A DNA stretch of 64,000 nucleotides, taken from the NCBI GenBank assembly GCA_021234155.1, contig JAJEKV010000905.1, forward strand, positions 1-64,000, read 5' to 3'. Under the pieces are notes generated by a model that worked only from the letters and a program-made list of their open reading frames with translations, made no database searches and was not told the DNA's origin. This stretch comes from Isoetes taiwanensis (taxonomy: Eukaryota > Streptophyta > Lycopodiopsida > Isoetales > Isoetaceae). Of the stretch, positions 31,507-42,730 are shown in pieces; position 1 is the stretch's first letter; each line of letters opens with the position of its first letter. The position numbers and the translations under genes are program-made.

Positions 31507-32079
31507 ACCATCCATCATTAGAGTATTAGTAATGTCTATATCTACACCTCTACACCATCCTTTAAGGCCCCGAAGGGGCCAAAAAAAATTTTAGTTAACA
31601 CAAACCATTAACACACAACTAACATTATTAACACAAACCATTGCATTTAACACATTTACATTAAAATCCCCTTAAACCCCTTTGGTTTGGGTGCATATTC
31701 ACACGGGGGTTACGTAGGAGGCGAGAGCCTCAAAAATTTACAATACATGTACAAAATTAACACCATTAAGTACATTGTCTCAAACCTTATAGTATTTTGT
31801 AAACCTTAATATACAGTATACAAAAACTTGTACATGCATACCCCACAAACGAGGATCGCTATGTACGGTCCAGATCTTGTAATAAAGGGCAAATATGCCC
31901 ATCCGACAGCTCTCGTTGCCCGAAGTAACCCCCCGTGTGAATATGCACCCAAACAAAAGGGGGTTTAAGGGGGAATTTAATTTTAAACATGTCTAATGTA
32001 ATGGTTTGTGTTAATTAATGTTCATAGTAGTTATGTTGGTTGTTATATTACAAAAAGTTTTTGGCCCTTCGGGCCACAA
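31507..32079. mobile_element. Inverted-repeat element, copy 2 (MITE-like, type A ends on both sides)
   Basis: Between GGCCCCGAAGGGGCC at 31567 and GGCCCTTCGGGCC at 32066 the sequence is bounded by long imperfect inverted repeats of about 140 bases. The left arm has AACCATTAACACACAACTAA and GGTTTGGGTGCATATTCACA; the right arm has TGTGAATATGCACCCAAAC and ATGGTTTGTGTTAATTAATG. The centre (31700-31930) has no gene and contains ACAATACATGTACAAAAT, which is shared with the copy at 34090. Its size of about 510 bases fits a non-autonomous DNA transposon. Confidence 0.75.
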
Positions 32080-32692
32080 AAGAAACAAACATAGATAAAC
32101 TCTGAGGTAAAAATAAAATAAAAATCAAAATAAAATAAAAGTACAAAATGATTGATGTGTTATTGCAAACCATATATTTTAAATTGCATAATTTATAGGC
32201 TCCAAAACGATAACATTGTAACAATGCGCTCAAATTGTCTTAAAATCATTCTAAAATAGCATTGTTGCAACAACGCGCTCAATTTGTCTTGACTGAATAG
32301 AAACTGTAGGCATTGGTAGTTACACATAAAATAGAAATGGATCATGCGACAAACTTGATCTTCCTTAGTTGTTTATGCAATTGCCATCGTAAGCATTGCT
32401 AGAGATATCAACATCTTGCAAAATTTTTTTGAACCTGCATAGAGAATAGTACAGAGAATACTTTAGCATTAACGTATTTTGAGCAGCACATATGCAAAAA
32501 CTTTCCAAAAACATGACAAATGCTAGCAAGGTAGTATGTAAATTCGAGCCTAAGCCATTGCATAACTTAAAGCAATGAATTCCATGGTTTAACAGTGTGG
32601 AATTAAGCTTAGAACAAACGAGAGAGAGCACAATGCATAATGAAAAATAGAAGATAAGATAATGCTTAGAAGGATAAGGGGTGAAATTTCAC

Positions 32693-32885
32693 CTGGAAGT
32701 ATAGCTCATTCTTGGAAGGATGAACCTTTATAAAATAATCTGTAATCCAGCGCATTGTACCCCTTGCTTCATCAAGCAATCCAGCTTTTTCAAGAATTCT
32801 CCATGCTAGAACTGTGGCTATAAAAGCCATTGCAAAACCAAACTTCACAGTGTCCACTGCGTCATATAATCCTCTGTTGGGTCCG
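32693..32885 (-). pseudogene. Glycosyl hydrolase family 9 (cellulase) exon fragment
   Basis: The minus-strand exon reads RGLYDAVDTVKFGFAMAF, then IATVLAWRILEKAG, then RGTMRWITDYFIKVHPSKNE and LYFQ. It is followed directly by GTGAAA, a good splice donor at 32692-32691. This matches the GH9 block G-x-Y-D-A-G-D-x-V-K-F-G-F-P-M-A-F-T ... R-W-x-T-D-Y-x-x-K-A-H-P, which holds the nucleophile-activating aspartates. The usual Y-D-A-G-D is Y-D-A-V-D here. No other GH9 exon is recognisable nearby. It lies between transposon ends at 32079 and 34020 and is not a working gene. Confidence 0.85.
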
Positions 32886-33022
32886 ACTTTTACATCATCT
32901 CATGCGTAGAAGGGCGAATCTCCTCGCCGACTTATTGGGTTTATGCGCTTCTCTAAAATGAAAGTCGAGAATAGTGTTCTGATCATGTGTATGCCAAAAT
33001 CCCCATTGCAGCTGTGCAAAAT

Positions 33023-33107
33023 CTAAAACTACAGATATGTGTCTGGAATCAAAAGCTAAAACTACAAATATGTATCTGGAATCAAAAGCTAAAACTACAG
33101 ATATGTG
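33023..33107. repeat. 33 bp tandem repeat, 2.6 copies
   Basis: Units beginning CTAAAACTACAGATATGTG recur at 33023, 33056 and 33089 with the spacer TCTGGAATCAAAAG. Confidence 0.85.
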
Positions 33108-33499
33108 AAAGTAGTTTAACTCCTCACGAATTTTCAGAGAGAAGCTACACATGTGGGAGTTGTTCAGCCAGATGTCTGATCATCACACCCTAAGAATCAC
33201 ACTTCCACGAATTTTTTGACCCTATATGCACGACCGATGCACGGAGACTAAAGCTGGATGCGGTGGTTCTTAAATTCGGTATACTCAAATTCTTCCGACC
33301 AAACCCCCGCAGCCGACCCTTCCAAAGCAATCTCAAAAAATAAAAACGAAAAAGAACTCTCGAACTCCAGAACTCCCGAACTCCCGAGCTGTAGGAGAAA
33401 CCCCCGAACTCTGGATTTGCCCTAGAAGTTTTTATAAAGGCCCAAAACTTGACATCTGCCTTGACAAATCCGCTGCTTCAAATATGCCGCAAATCCATT

Positions 33500-33900
33500 T
33501 GCTTCAAATCCGATGTTAGTGATGTGCGCCAACCCAAAATGATGGTTCATGGCCAAGCTTTAGGCAAAGAATTTTGTGCTTACAAATAGAATAGAATAGA
33601 TTACAGAAACCATTCCATGTCATACGAAACTCTAGCCTGGTAAAAATCTAATTTGAGGCTATTCTTTAATGCAAACAGCTTTCCCGAATAAGCACTAAAG
33701 CTTTCTGCTCTTCTGCACAAGCAAACCAAATGAAATGCTTGTTCAGGTACGCTTCCACTCCAAATATGTTTCCACTCTGATCACAAGAACATAATTTCTT
33801 GCAAGAATGCCCTGAAATGCTATCCACGAGGCTTGCATATTCAGCCCCTAAAATAAAAAGAGGGCTTTTGTTGTGAGGCCTTGGATGTTCGACCAAAAAA
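33500..33900 (-). other. Coding-like minus-strand segment, unidentified
   Basis: A 76-codon open frame (33896-33666) contains GHSCKKLCSCDQSGNIFGVE and LNKHFIWFACAEEQKALVLI. Its composition looks coding and its position, between transposon ends beside the GH9 fragment, suggests another captured exon. I do not recognise it. Confidence 0.3.
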
Positions 33901-33929
33901 AAAAGCTAAATCAACGACTAAGAAATGGT

Positions 33930-34430
33930 GCACTCTAGATATGCGCATTAGTACATCCATTCGAATACGCCATGAAATCTTAGGAAAACCTTTGTGAAAA
34001 GCGTACAAAAACACAAAAAAAAACCCCATGTTATTGTGCTACATATTCACGCGGGGGGTTATGTAGGGCAGCGAGAGCCTCAAAAAATTTACAATACATG
34101 TACAAAAAAAACACCATTAAGTACATTCTCTCAAACCTTATAGTATTTTGCAAACCTTAATATACAATATACAAAAACTTGTACATGCATATCCCCAAGC
34201 GAGGATTGCTATGTACGGTCCAGATCTTGGAATAAATGGCAAATATGCCCATCCAAACGACTCTCATTGCCTGAAGTAACCCCCCGTGTGAATATGCACT
34301 TAAACCAAAGGGTTTAAGGGGGATTTTAATTTAAATGTGTCAAATGCAATGGTTTCTGTTAATAATGTTAGTTGTGTGTTAATGGTTTGTGTTAGTTGTG
34401 TGTTAATAATGTTAGTTGTGTGTGTTTCAA
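33930..34430. mobile_element. Transposon-end repeat, copy 3 (type B end to inverted type A end)
   Basis: The left part has CACTCTAGATATGCGCATTA and ACCCCATGTTATTGTGCTAC (type B, inverted relative to copy 1). The centre ACAATACATGTACAAAA at 34091 matches copy 2. The right part has GTGTGAATATGCACTTAAAC and ends in TAATAATGTTAGTTGTGTGT duplications (type A arm). The terminal GGCC palindrome is missing at the right edge. Confidence 0.7.
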
Positions 34431-35560
34431 GTATAGAGAAGTAGGAGACAAGCGCACATGCCTAGCGTGATTCTTGTGTCACCACCCACCACCGCCACTT
34501 CATCGTTACTGTCCAAACTAACATTTTAGATGCTCCTAAAACTAATCACAATCTACTACAACCTGGCATTGCCACCATCTGCCTATTCTGAACATTGACA
34601 AAATCATCACAATTTATGTTTGACGTATCATGCCTGTCTATGTATATACTACTTTTGAAAACATGTATGTATTTGTATGTAATCTGGACGGATAGTTACG
34701 AGTCGGGGACCATGTGCTGAGAAAGAAAAGCCCCTACGTCTTATATTGCTGATATAGACAATCTATGGGATGAAAATATTTTGCATTTCATGACTTATAT
34801 GAAACATTCGTTGTGTCCATTATGAGCATAAACTAAGCAAGAAAAAGATAATCAGGAGAAAAAAAGAAGGCCATGACATTGCATCTTTGCTTCCTCTACA
34901 CTAATCCTGACATCAAATTGTTGGACAAATTCAAGTATTCAAAAAATTCAACCTTGCTTAGTGACAAAAGAACTATGATGGACCCAATAAAGGGAAGAGA
35001 TAGGATCTTGAATGATGGATCCAGGAGTTCAGATCTTGTAGATAAATGGAAAGCCAGGAAAGGAGCATCTTAAAATACCTCCCCATATGTGAAAGACTCC
35101 GACCTTCAATGCCCCTGAAGCTCCACCATTGTAGACTTTCTGATCCAAATTCGTAAGGATAACGGGATTTTTATTTGGACCTCATACCATCAGCTCGATG
35201 ATTTGAATTGTGGCGGTGATAATGCGAACCCTAATCGACAAAGGCATGAGACTTGTTAAGCCCAAATATAAATCTCACAAATTTATTTTGGTCACTCATG
35301 AACCATTAAAACAAGCTTCATTGGAAAGGATCTACCAAACTTGATTGGGAGTGCCTGAAGCTTCAATGAAGGCTCCTCGGCTGTTCCTCATTTGTTTACA
35401 TCCCTTTGTAAGCTACGACAATTTTATATAACTAAACATTTACCAAGTGCACATACACAGGTTTAAGCAAAATGCATCGCGAAGACCACATACTTGCGAT
35501 TTGCAAGGCATGAATCAATATTCACAAAAAGCCTTCCAATTTTGCCTCGCATCCAGCTCC
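34431..35560. other. No recognisable gene
   Basis: Intergenic-looking AT-rich DNA. A 66-codon open frame at 34873-35073 (plus), including SKNSTLLSDKRTMMDPIKG, is unidentified. The 5' break of the L1-type LINE falls near the right edge. Confidence 0.35.
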
Positions 35561-35639
35561 ATGATTAAGGTCTTTGACTGAAGACGAGAAACCTTATCAA
35601 GCACCAGAGTTGTAAGAGCTTGAAGAGTTCTTGCTTCTA

Positions 35640-36620
35640 GACGGAGGCCTCTAGAGCTTCAGGGTCGAATTACTTGGGTTTTCAATCTGGTTTTCTTCCT
35701 AATAGGAGCATTTTGGACAATTAGATAGGTGCCTTTGAAGGCTTACATTGGAATATAAGCTGTCAAAACAGGGTTGTCTTCTACTTGATTTCAAGAGGGA
35801 CACCATCAAATGGCCTTTTCTATATAAGGCAATGTGTAAGCTAGGTTTCTTGGATGGACTAATACGGAAAATCCATGGATTCAACTGCTCTGCAGGCTCT
35901 ACGGTTCTCGTCAATGGTTACCCCACTCAGTTCTTCCCACTTCAGAGAGGAGTGAGGGAAGGGTGTCCATTGGCGCCTTGCCTATTCCTGATTGTGGTAG
36001 AAATGGTCACTAGAGTTACCAAATGATTATTTGAAAAGAAAGAATCCAAGGTTTGGATTAAGCCCAAAAAACAAGAGACTCGACAATAGCATAATATGCC
36101 AATGGTACTTTTGTTTTTTAAAAAATAATGGCTACAGCATCAAGAATTTCATCAAAGGGCTTCACCTTTTTGGAGAGGCATCTGGGGTGCATCTGAACAT
36201 GAGGAAGTGTATTGCAATTTTGAAGGCGAGGGGAAAAGGAAGTTGAATCCATACAATGTTTGCTAGGGGACAACAACTAAGCTCCTTGGTCTCCCCTTTA
36301 GCCATAGACATGAATCTTTAGGGCCTCTAAAAATGTTGTTAATAGAATAAAAAAAGTTGACCCAATACCCCTCCACTCTCTCTTTAGCTAGAAGAGTAGA
36401 GATTGCAAATAGTGTCGTCACAAGCACTCATGTCTATTTTTCTTATGCTATAATTGCTGACAAAAGGTCTTACAAGGAGCTCGCAGTGGCTGTCAGAGCC
36501 TTTATATGGAACAAGCACCATAAAGTGGCATGGCATAATTTGGTAAGACCCAGGGAGAAAAGAGGCTTGGGCTGCAAGGATCTCTTCTTGAGGCCGGGGG
36601 CTTTTTTGTCAAATTAATTT
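35640..36620 (+). pseudogene. L1-type reverse transcriptase remnant
   Basis: In broken frames: FLPNRSILDN-like sequence near 35690-35720, SKQGCLLLDF (35757-35786), WPFLYKAMCKLGFL (35814-35855), VLVNGYPTQFFPLQRGVREG then CPLAPCLFLIVVEM (35908-36006). The palm region near 36095-36125 reads C-Q-W-Y-F-C-F-L-K where Y-A-D-D is expected, so the catalytic pair is lost. LSLARRVEIANSVVTSTHVY (36369-36428) and REKRGLGCKDLFL (36554-36592) are conserved blocks after the polymerase. Confidence 0.85.
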
Positions 36621-38100
36621 GGAGAGCAATACAAGGATCTGCATCCCCTGCAATGAGTCTCATTAGATATTGGATTGAGCAATCACTACCAGTAGGAAGG
36701 AAACTGCCACACCAATTACCAGAACCATTGCAATTTGAAGCTGCCCCTAATACTTCACAAATTATGAAAAGGAACTTCAAAGCCTGGAATCAAGTTTCTC
36801 TTGTTTTTAGGAAAAATGAGAACAACATAGAGTGCCCAGATCTATATTTCTTTTGGCATATGGGATTCATTAGCCCTCAGGAGGGATGTCTTGCTCTAAA
36901 GCATCCTCAAAAATACAAAAAATGGCTCTTGGGAGGAATAAGCACTTTGGAAGATTTAAGAATTAATGACAGATGAGTGACATGGGAAGAACTCACAATT
37001 CTTGAAAGCAGTGTAACAGACAAGAAAATCTACAAAGTGGGAAACATAGCAGAATTAAGAGAGCTTCAGATCAATTGGGCTATGAAAGGAAAGAATGGGT
37101 ATAAGGTTTCAAGGATATATCCCCTTTTGATACAGAGTCCCTCTCTTAAAATCTCAGATAAATGGCAGTGTGAGGACGGAAAGGCTATTAGGATGGCTAA
37201 ACAGGGGTGAAAGCAATACCGTGCAAGGAAACTCACTATATTTAAATAGCTAATTCTAGACCGGAGCCTTACTTATAACACGGTGGCATCTAAATTTAGT
37301 GACATCATTGATGAGACCTGTGATGTGGGTTGTGGGCAAGAAGAGACATCCCTCCATATTTTCCAATGCCCCTGGCTATTGCCTTTTTGGAACTGGGTTA
37401 AAAATTTAACCATCAAAACTTCGGGTAATACAAAGTCGGTTTTACTTGCCTTGATGAAAAAGACTTTTTTTCCACTGTTCGAACAATTGCCCTGTGGTGT
37501 ATCTGGATTCATAGGAACATAGTCACCACGCAACATCTTCACCCGAACATGAATTGGTTAAAAGGATAATTTTTAGCCAAACTGATTGAGACTGCAATTA
37601 CACACAAAAGAGAAAAAGGACTGGAATATGACAAAATGTGCGATAAAGTTGGCTCTTTTGGGGTCGTTTTAATCTAATTTTGTAGGATAAAGAAGAATCC
37701 TTGGGTCCAATAATCCCCCCCCCCAAGGCTGGACCTTGGCCACTCCTCGACTAACACCTCTTTTTTCTGTCATTTTCTTGCAGCTCAATTCAACAAATTG
37801 AGGGCTCAGTGGTCCCACAGAATGTTTAATCAGGGGCCAGAAATGAACCAAGTGGAGTTGGAGATGCGTTGGTATCTTTGAAAGCCCACATTATCAGGGC
37901 CAAAGCATTGAGGTGGATCCTGAAGCAGGACGAATTATGGCAACACAACTCTCTCATGCCAATTTTTAAGACATTGTTTGAAAGCGATTGGAAATTTGTT
38001 GATCTTCTTTGGATAACACCATGCATACGATCAATGAGTTGGATGGTGGCTTCAAGTCTTTGTCGAAAGCGATATAGATGAATTTGACCTTGGAGATCGA
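36620..38100 (+). pseudogene. L1-type ORF2 C-terminal part with zf-RVT motif
   Basis: Continuous coding-like sequence with few breaks: SLIRYWIEQSLPVGRKLPHQ (36656-36715), YFFWHMGFISPQEG (36845-36886) and WAMKGKNGYKVSRIYPLL (37078-37131). After a frame change it reads CDVGCGQEETSLHIFQCPWL (37319-37378), the zinc-binding C-x-x-x-C ... E-E-T-x-x-H-I-F-x-C of zf-RVT. Further coding-like sequence (VSLKAHIIRAKALRWILKQD, 37872-37931) runs on towards the tail. Confidence 0.8.
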
Positions 38101-38346
38101 TTCAATTTGAACTTCGGTATCTTCTAATTTGGAAATCTTCTACAAGCTTTTTACCATTATAAGTTTTAGTTAAACTAATATCCTCCTAAACATGTCTAAG
38201 AGAACTTTTCGTTTCCCTAAGATAGGTTGCTTTATGCATCCTTGCAATATGTATCTCATGCGATAATGAATATAAAATCCAACCTTGATTTCAATATAAA
38301 AAAAAATAAAAAATAAAAAATAGAAAAAAATAAATAAAAAGAAACC

Positions 38347-38600
38347 CTGATATCAACCCCATATATCTACTTCAATTTGTGGGCCAAAATCCTGTGGCAA
38401 CAAATGCAGCAATGCAAGTCCAAATTACTCTATCCCATCTGCATAATAAGAATTTTGTTCTAAATGCTTCCCATGACATAAGATGACCAGACGCATACCA
38501 AGCTGCAATAATGCTTATACCAATTGCTACCCATTGTTGCTGTGTCTTAGGATGAACAACAACAGTTAAAGGCACATTCGCTGGAGTGTTCTGCAAAGGA
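38347..38600 (-). pseudogene. Captured last exon of an unidentified membrane protein
   Basis: A clean minus-strand exon begins after the splice acceptor CCTTTGCAG (38600-38592). It reads NTPANVPLTVVVHPKTQQQW, then VAIGISIIAAWYASGHLMSW, EAFRTKFLLCRWDRVIWTCI and AAFVATGFWPTN to the stop near 38372. Two hydrophobic stretches suggest membrane insertion. I do not recognise the family. It directly abuts the A-rich tail of the LINE. Confidence 0.45.
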
Positions 38601-40113
38601 ATCCACCATCATCATCACATTGAATGGCGAAGACCGCCTCGGGTTGATATGAAAAAGGGCGGCGGTGTACCAAGCGACAAACAATCCCTTTTGAAAGGGA
38701 GAAGTGTTAGAATATAGATGTATATAATAAAACAAGGAGGAGCTTAATGGTGGCCTTATGAAATGGAAGATAATGCTGAATTGACTGCATCAGCAACATC
38801 AAACCAAGAAAATCATCTTTACCAATAAGAATCCTCCAAATAAACCGATATCATAATTTGGAGGTGAAAATCAACATTCAAGACCACCGGTGCCTTAGAT
38901 TTAATGCACTTTGCTCAAGCTACATTGGCCACAGCTCCTACCTCCTTTCCACCTCAAGTAAAATTCCTAACGATATGCACAATCTCCTCCATCTTACTTT
39001 GAGGGCTAATGAAGCGGACACCGGATAAACCACGAGTATTACTAAGAACACATTTAGCCATAGTGATTCTTAGGGCATGGACAATATCCTCTATTGGCAT
39101 GTCATTGTCTTTCATTCGACTTGCAAACTATGTCGGTTCTAAAAGCATGGATGAGATGTCCTTCTTGGGGTTGACCACGAATGTAAGGGTCATGGTGATG
39201 GCCCAAGGTTGGTGAGTTGCTTTGATCATTTCCATATTGGTTACTACGGCAATGACATAAAAAAATCGTGGTGCACTTTAATAGCGTGAAGAGTATTCTT
39301 AGGTGAAATGCTTTTCAATTTGCAGCGTCTTCTGAAGCTATAGGACCCACAAAGCCAAGGTGATGTAGTTTCTCACTATATAAAGCCTCAGAATCCTATT
39401 AATCATTTGATTTAGTGGTTTTCTTGTCCTAGTGATTGGGTGCTTAATGCTTTTCGCTTGGCTTGGTACCTCTGGCCGGTTTGTGCTTTAAAGGTGGGGC
39501 ACAATGTGGTGACAATAGATATAGACTTCGAAGAAAATTAGTTTTTTCAAAGAAGAATAAGTTCATGTGAGTCATTTTATAGATGAGAACATGGAACTAG
39601 TGCTAAAAGTTCATCTAGAGATGTTAAGGGCATCTTTGCATAAGTCTAGCCACCTCTCACGGGGAAGACTTGATGATGAGCTTGAGTTCGTTGATCTTGA
39701 GCCGTGGAAGAGCATGTCAAAAAAACCTATTGAGATTTCGCCGAAAACTAAAAAGAAAAATGACAGTTGAATTAGGCTCTCAAGCCAGATATGAAAAGGA
39801 CTAGGAAGAACCTATTGACTATTGATTGATGCCTATTGCATGTCTGCAAACATTATACCCTATTTCTATGTATAATCTGCAAAATAAATTTACACCAATT
39901 GGTACAAATTTATCCCAACTCCAATATATTTATTAGTTACAGAGGTGGCTCTGTAACCATAGATAATATGCCATTGAAATATGCATGCACTCTAGATATA
40001 CTGATTAGTATGCCTCGTGCGTTACGCCTATGAAATCATATGAAAACCATGCCAAAAAGCGTATAAAAAAAAACCCCCTGTTATAATGCTAGATATTTGC
40101 TGAAGGTAGCATC
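38600..40113. other. Captured-gene-like DNA ending in a type B transposon end
   Basis: The minus-strand translation between about 39350 and 38940 looks coding (KKDISSMLLEP, then MKDNDMPIEDIVHALRITMA and GVRFISPQSKMEEIVHIVRN) and may be upstream exons of the protein ending at 38372, but is unidentified. At 39985-40100 the phrases CACTCTAGATATACTGATTA and AACCCCCTGTTATAATGCTA match the type B transposon ends at 29690-29800 and 33930-34060. Confidence 0.45.
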
Positions 40114-40484
40114 AACACAAGGTGAAGAGGATGCGATGTCCCATCATATTATATGATATAAATACGTATACTATACTGCCACATCACTATACATGTCAAG
40201 CCATGCGACATATATACGAGTAGGATATGTGTGGGATCGACACATGCATGCCATGCGTGTAGCTTGGCAGTTGAGAGATCATAAGGGTTATTGCACGAAG
40301 ATGCAATTATATTAAAGTGCATGTAACCATTGAAAGCTATTGCATTATGCAATAAAATACAAAATAATACAAGCTAAGGTACCATTACGTTTACAGATTT
40401 TTTTTACGAGGTTTTTTTTACTAAACCATTATATATAATTGCTAAAACTACTAGAAGTGGAAAACATATGGGAAGAACTACCTT

Positions 40485-40612
40485 CATGGGCATCTCAGAA
40501 AACAGAATACATGAACCACCTTCATGGGCATCTCTTAAACAACACAAAACAGAATACATGCTAAGAATCACCTTCATGAGCATCTTTTAAACAATAAAAA
40601 TAGAATACATCT
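40485..40612. repeat. Three short tandem repeats (ACCTTCATGGGCATCTC)
   Basis: ACCTTCATGGGCATCTC or a near copy occurs near 40490, 40518 and 40570, each followed by AAACA and AGAATACAT. Confidence 0.8.
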
Positions 40613-41550
40613 TTGATATGCTTGAATAAGTGAAAACATTATAATTGGGATTAAAAACCCTCGCCCTTAGGGTTTTGAGGAAAAACCACGACCATAATAG
40701 GATCACTAACAGGGGCCGATTCCTAATGATGAAAAGGCAGTCAAACTATACAAATACAAATATAGATAGAAATATGTATATGTATCAAGTAAGTGCCAAG
40801 GACCGAGCTGATCTCGGCGATCAAGATCTCTAGAGAAAAAAATAATTTCATGCCGTCTGCAGGTCTTGAGCTACATAAAAGGCTGGAAAGCTAAGACAAA
40901 GAGCGTACAACACATAACATCTAACAATGTAGCTAAAGGTCCGCCAAAGGTATCACTAATTCTCTAACCATGTGGGATAACAAGGGTTGCTTCTTGTTGA
41001 TACTAGAGGGTATATTTCGTTTGGCTAGATTGCGAACTAGGGAAACAAAGAGAGTGTTTGGTAGGTTTACCAAGATTGGCAACCTAGTGATGGAAAGCAA
41101 TGGATGCCAAGATGTTATTGACTTCGTGAAAAAGAAGGTGGGTGTGTTAAGATCTTAGTGATGTAAAGACAAGCAGTCATGGCGGATGAAGGTAAAAGCG
41201 AGAGGTTTTTGGACAAGCACCAAGTCTTAAACTCAAACCAAAGGTTGTCGGTAAGCTTTCAAAGTGTTTGGAGCCCTCGCTTTTCGGTGTATAACCCTTC
41301 AATAGGGACAATAAATGACATAAAGCACAATCATTGGACTAGTAGGTTATCCACAAGGTAAAAGATGATCTAGAAGCACCATGCAAACCATGTCCACCAG
41401 CTACAAATGGTCTACAAAGCAGAAAGCAAATTCCCAGACTCATCATGAAGCACCGGCCACCAAGGGAGCAGATTCCCAATGGAAAATGACTAATGTGATA
41501 TCGCACTTACATGCAAGGGCAAAGGTGTGATTTGCTTACAAGGCTCGGAG
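40613..41550. other. No recognisable gene
   Basis: Only short chance open frames. The minus-strand DNA at 41400-41550 may be decayed 3' sequence of the DIRS-like element to its right. A small inverted repeat (AAAACCCT ... AGGGTTTT) lies at 40653-40675. Confidence 0.3.
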
Positions 41551-41559
41551 GAGGAAGCA

Positions 41560-42100
41560 ATAGCTATTAGTGTTGGACCATGACTGAGAAAAAGCATCGG
41601 AGTGATAAAATACCAGGAAGCGAGTGCCAATAATTAAACTTAGAAGTATGAGGATTATGAGCATTGGCAAAATGATCCCAATCATGAGGACCCCATCTCA
41701 TATCTATCAAGGAAAAAGCTGCATCAGATAACATATAGTCATAATCAATAAGTTTTGATAGGTGAAGTCAAACCACTGGTTTAAATTCCGAGGAATCCAG
41801 GCTGGTTTAAGGATAATTCTATGCTTGGAGCAAGATCCTGATACAGAAGGAATGAAGGTGACTAACACGAGATCCGCCCTTCAAGGATAGGGCACGATTC
41901 TCAAGGAAACGGAATAAAGCAGAAAGCTCATGGGCAATTGAGGATGAAGTTTTCTCAGCATTAGAGAAGGTACCAGCAAAATATGCAGTCAAAAAAGAAC
42001 CATAAAGCCAAACTCCCCATCCCGAGTTACTAGCATCATAGCATAAAGAAATGGAAAATGTAAGCATTATTAAGGAGATCAAAAGAGGAGGACCAAAGGT
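41560..42100 (-). pseudogene. DIRS-like RNase H and post-RNase H segment
   Basis: The minus frame reads CYDASNSGWGVWLYGSFLTA (42050-41990), then IAHELSALFRFLE (41940-41900), the two RNase H blocks also seen in the plus-strand copy. After a frame change comes LSDAAFSLIDMRWGPHDWDH then FANAHNPHTSKFNYWHSLPG (about 41740-41615). The W-G-P-H-x-x-D-x-F-A ... P-x-F-x-x-x-x-x-P-G pattern follows RNase H in DIRS-type pol proteins and supports the class better than the RT alone. Confidence 0.75.
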
Positions 42101-42339
42101 GAATTTCAGCATGCTCGGATGGAGACAATTGTAAATGTTGGGACCAAGATGTAATGGAAGCATATAGCCTAGCAAGATTGAATGATAAGAGTTTGGAGAA
42201 AGGGCCAAAAACCATACGGAAAGACTCAATCATACCCATAAAAGAGGCTAATGTTATTCGCGCTGGAATCTGAGATGGTAGCAAGGAGCTTGAAAGCTAA
42301 GTTGAAAAATTTTTGCGTCTTGCAAGAGCAATAGACAAG

Positions 42340-42730
42340 GAGCCCGAGGTGAGTCAACCGTGAAGCCCAAGAATTTGGCCACATGAGAGCATTCTAGCTA
42401 GAACTTATGTAGAGGTAAAATAAAGCCGGCTCCCTCAAAATCCTGCATCACCAAAGCTTAACATTCTTAAAATTAGAAAGAAGTAGCAAATAAATTAGTC
42501 TATATAGGGAATGTAAAGACATCACGTAGAATGCTATAAGCGAACCATGTCGCATTAGCTTGGTAAATATGTAGCATGCGGAAAGAAAGACCAAAAGGCA
42601 AGGATGTGAACATGCGGTGAGTACCCTCAAACTTCGAAATCAAGATATGTCCAACAAGCGAGTTAATATCTAAATGATGGTATCGAGTGGAGATCAAAAG
42701 TAAACAAGGCATCATTGGAAGCGATAATAT
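42340..42730 (-). pseudogene. DIRS-like reverse transcriptase remnant
   Basis: The minus translation shows RYHHLDINSLVGHILISKFE then HRMFTSLPFGLSFRM (42700-42600), where D-L-x-x-x-Y-H-H-L and S-L-P-F-G-L-S are RT blocks. Then IFTKLMRHGSLIAFYVMSL follows in another frame and AKFLGFTVDSP near 42362-42394. The Y-x-D-D block is not readable because of frame damage. Confidence 0.7.

Larger units (their letters stand above)
35560..38345 (+). mobile_element. 5'-truncated L1-type LINE with A-rich tail
   Basis: A plus-strand remnant of reverse transcriptase, C-terminal region and zinc-finger domain ends in a long A-rich tail at 38299-38340 (AAAAAAAATAAAAAATAAA and similar). The endonuclease and ORF1 are missing, as expected of a 5'-truncated insertion. 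The domain style (Q-S-G-F-L-P-N-R, then R-G-V-R-x-G-C-P-L-A-P, then the zf-RVT motif) is the ordinary plant L1 type, different from the LINE at 20000-24340. It splits the gene-fragment block 28445-40100. Confidence 0.85.
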
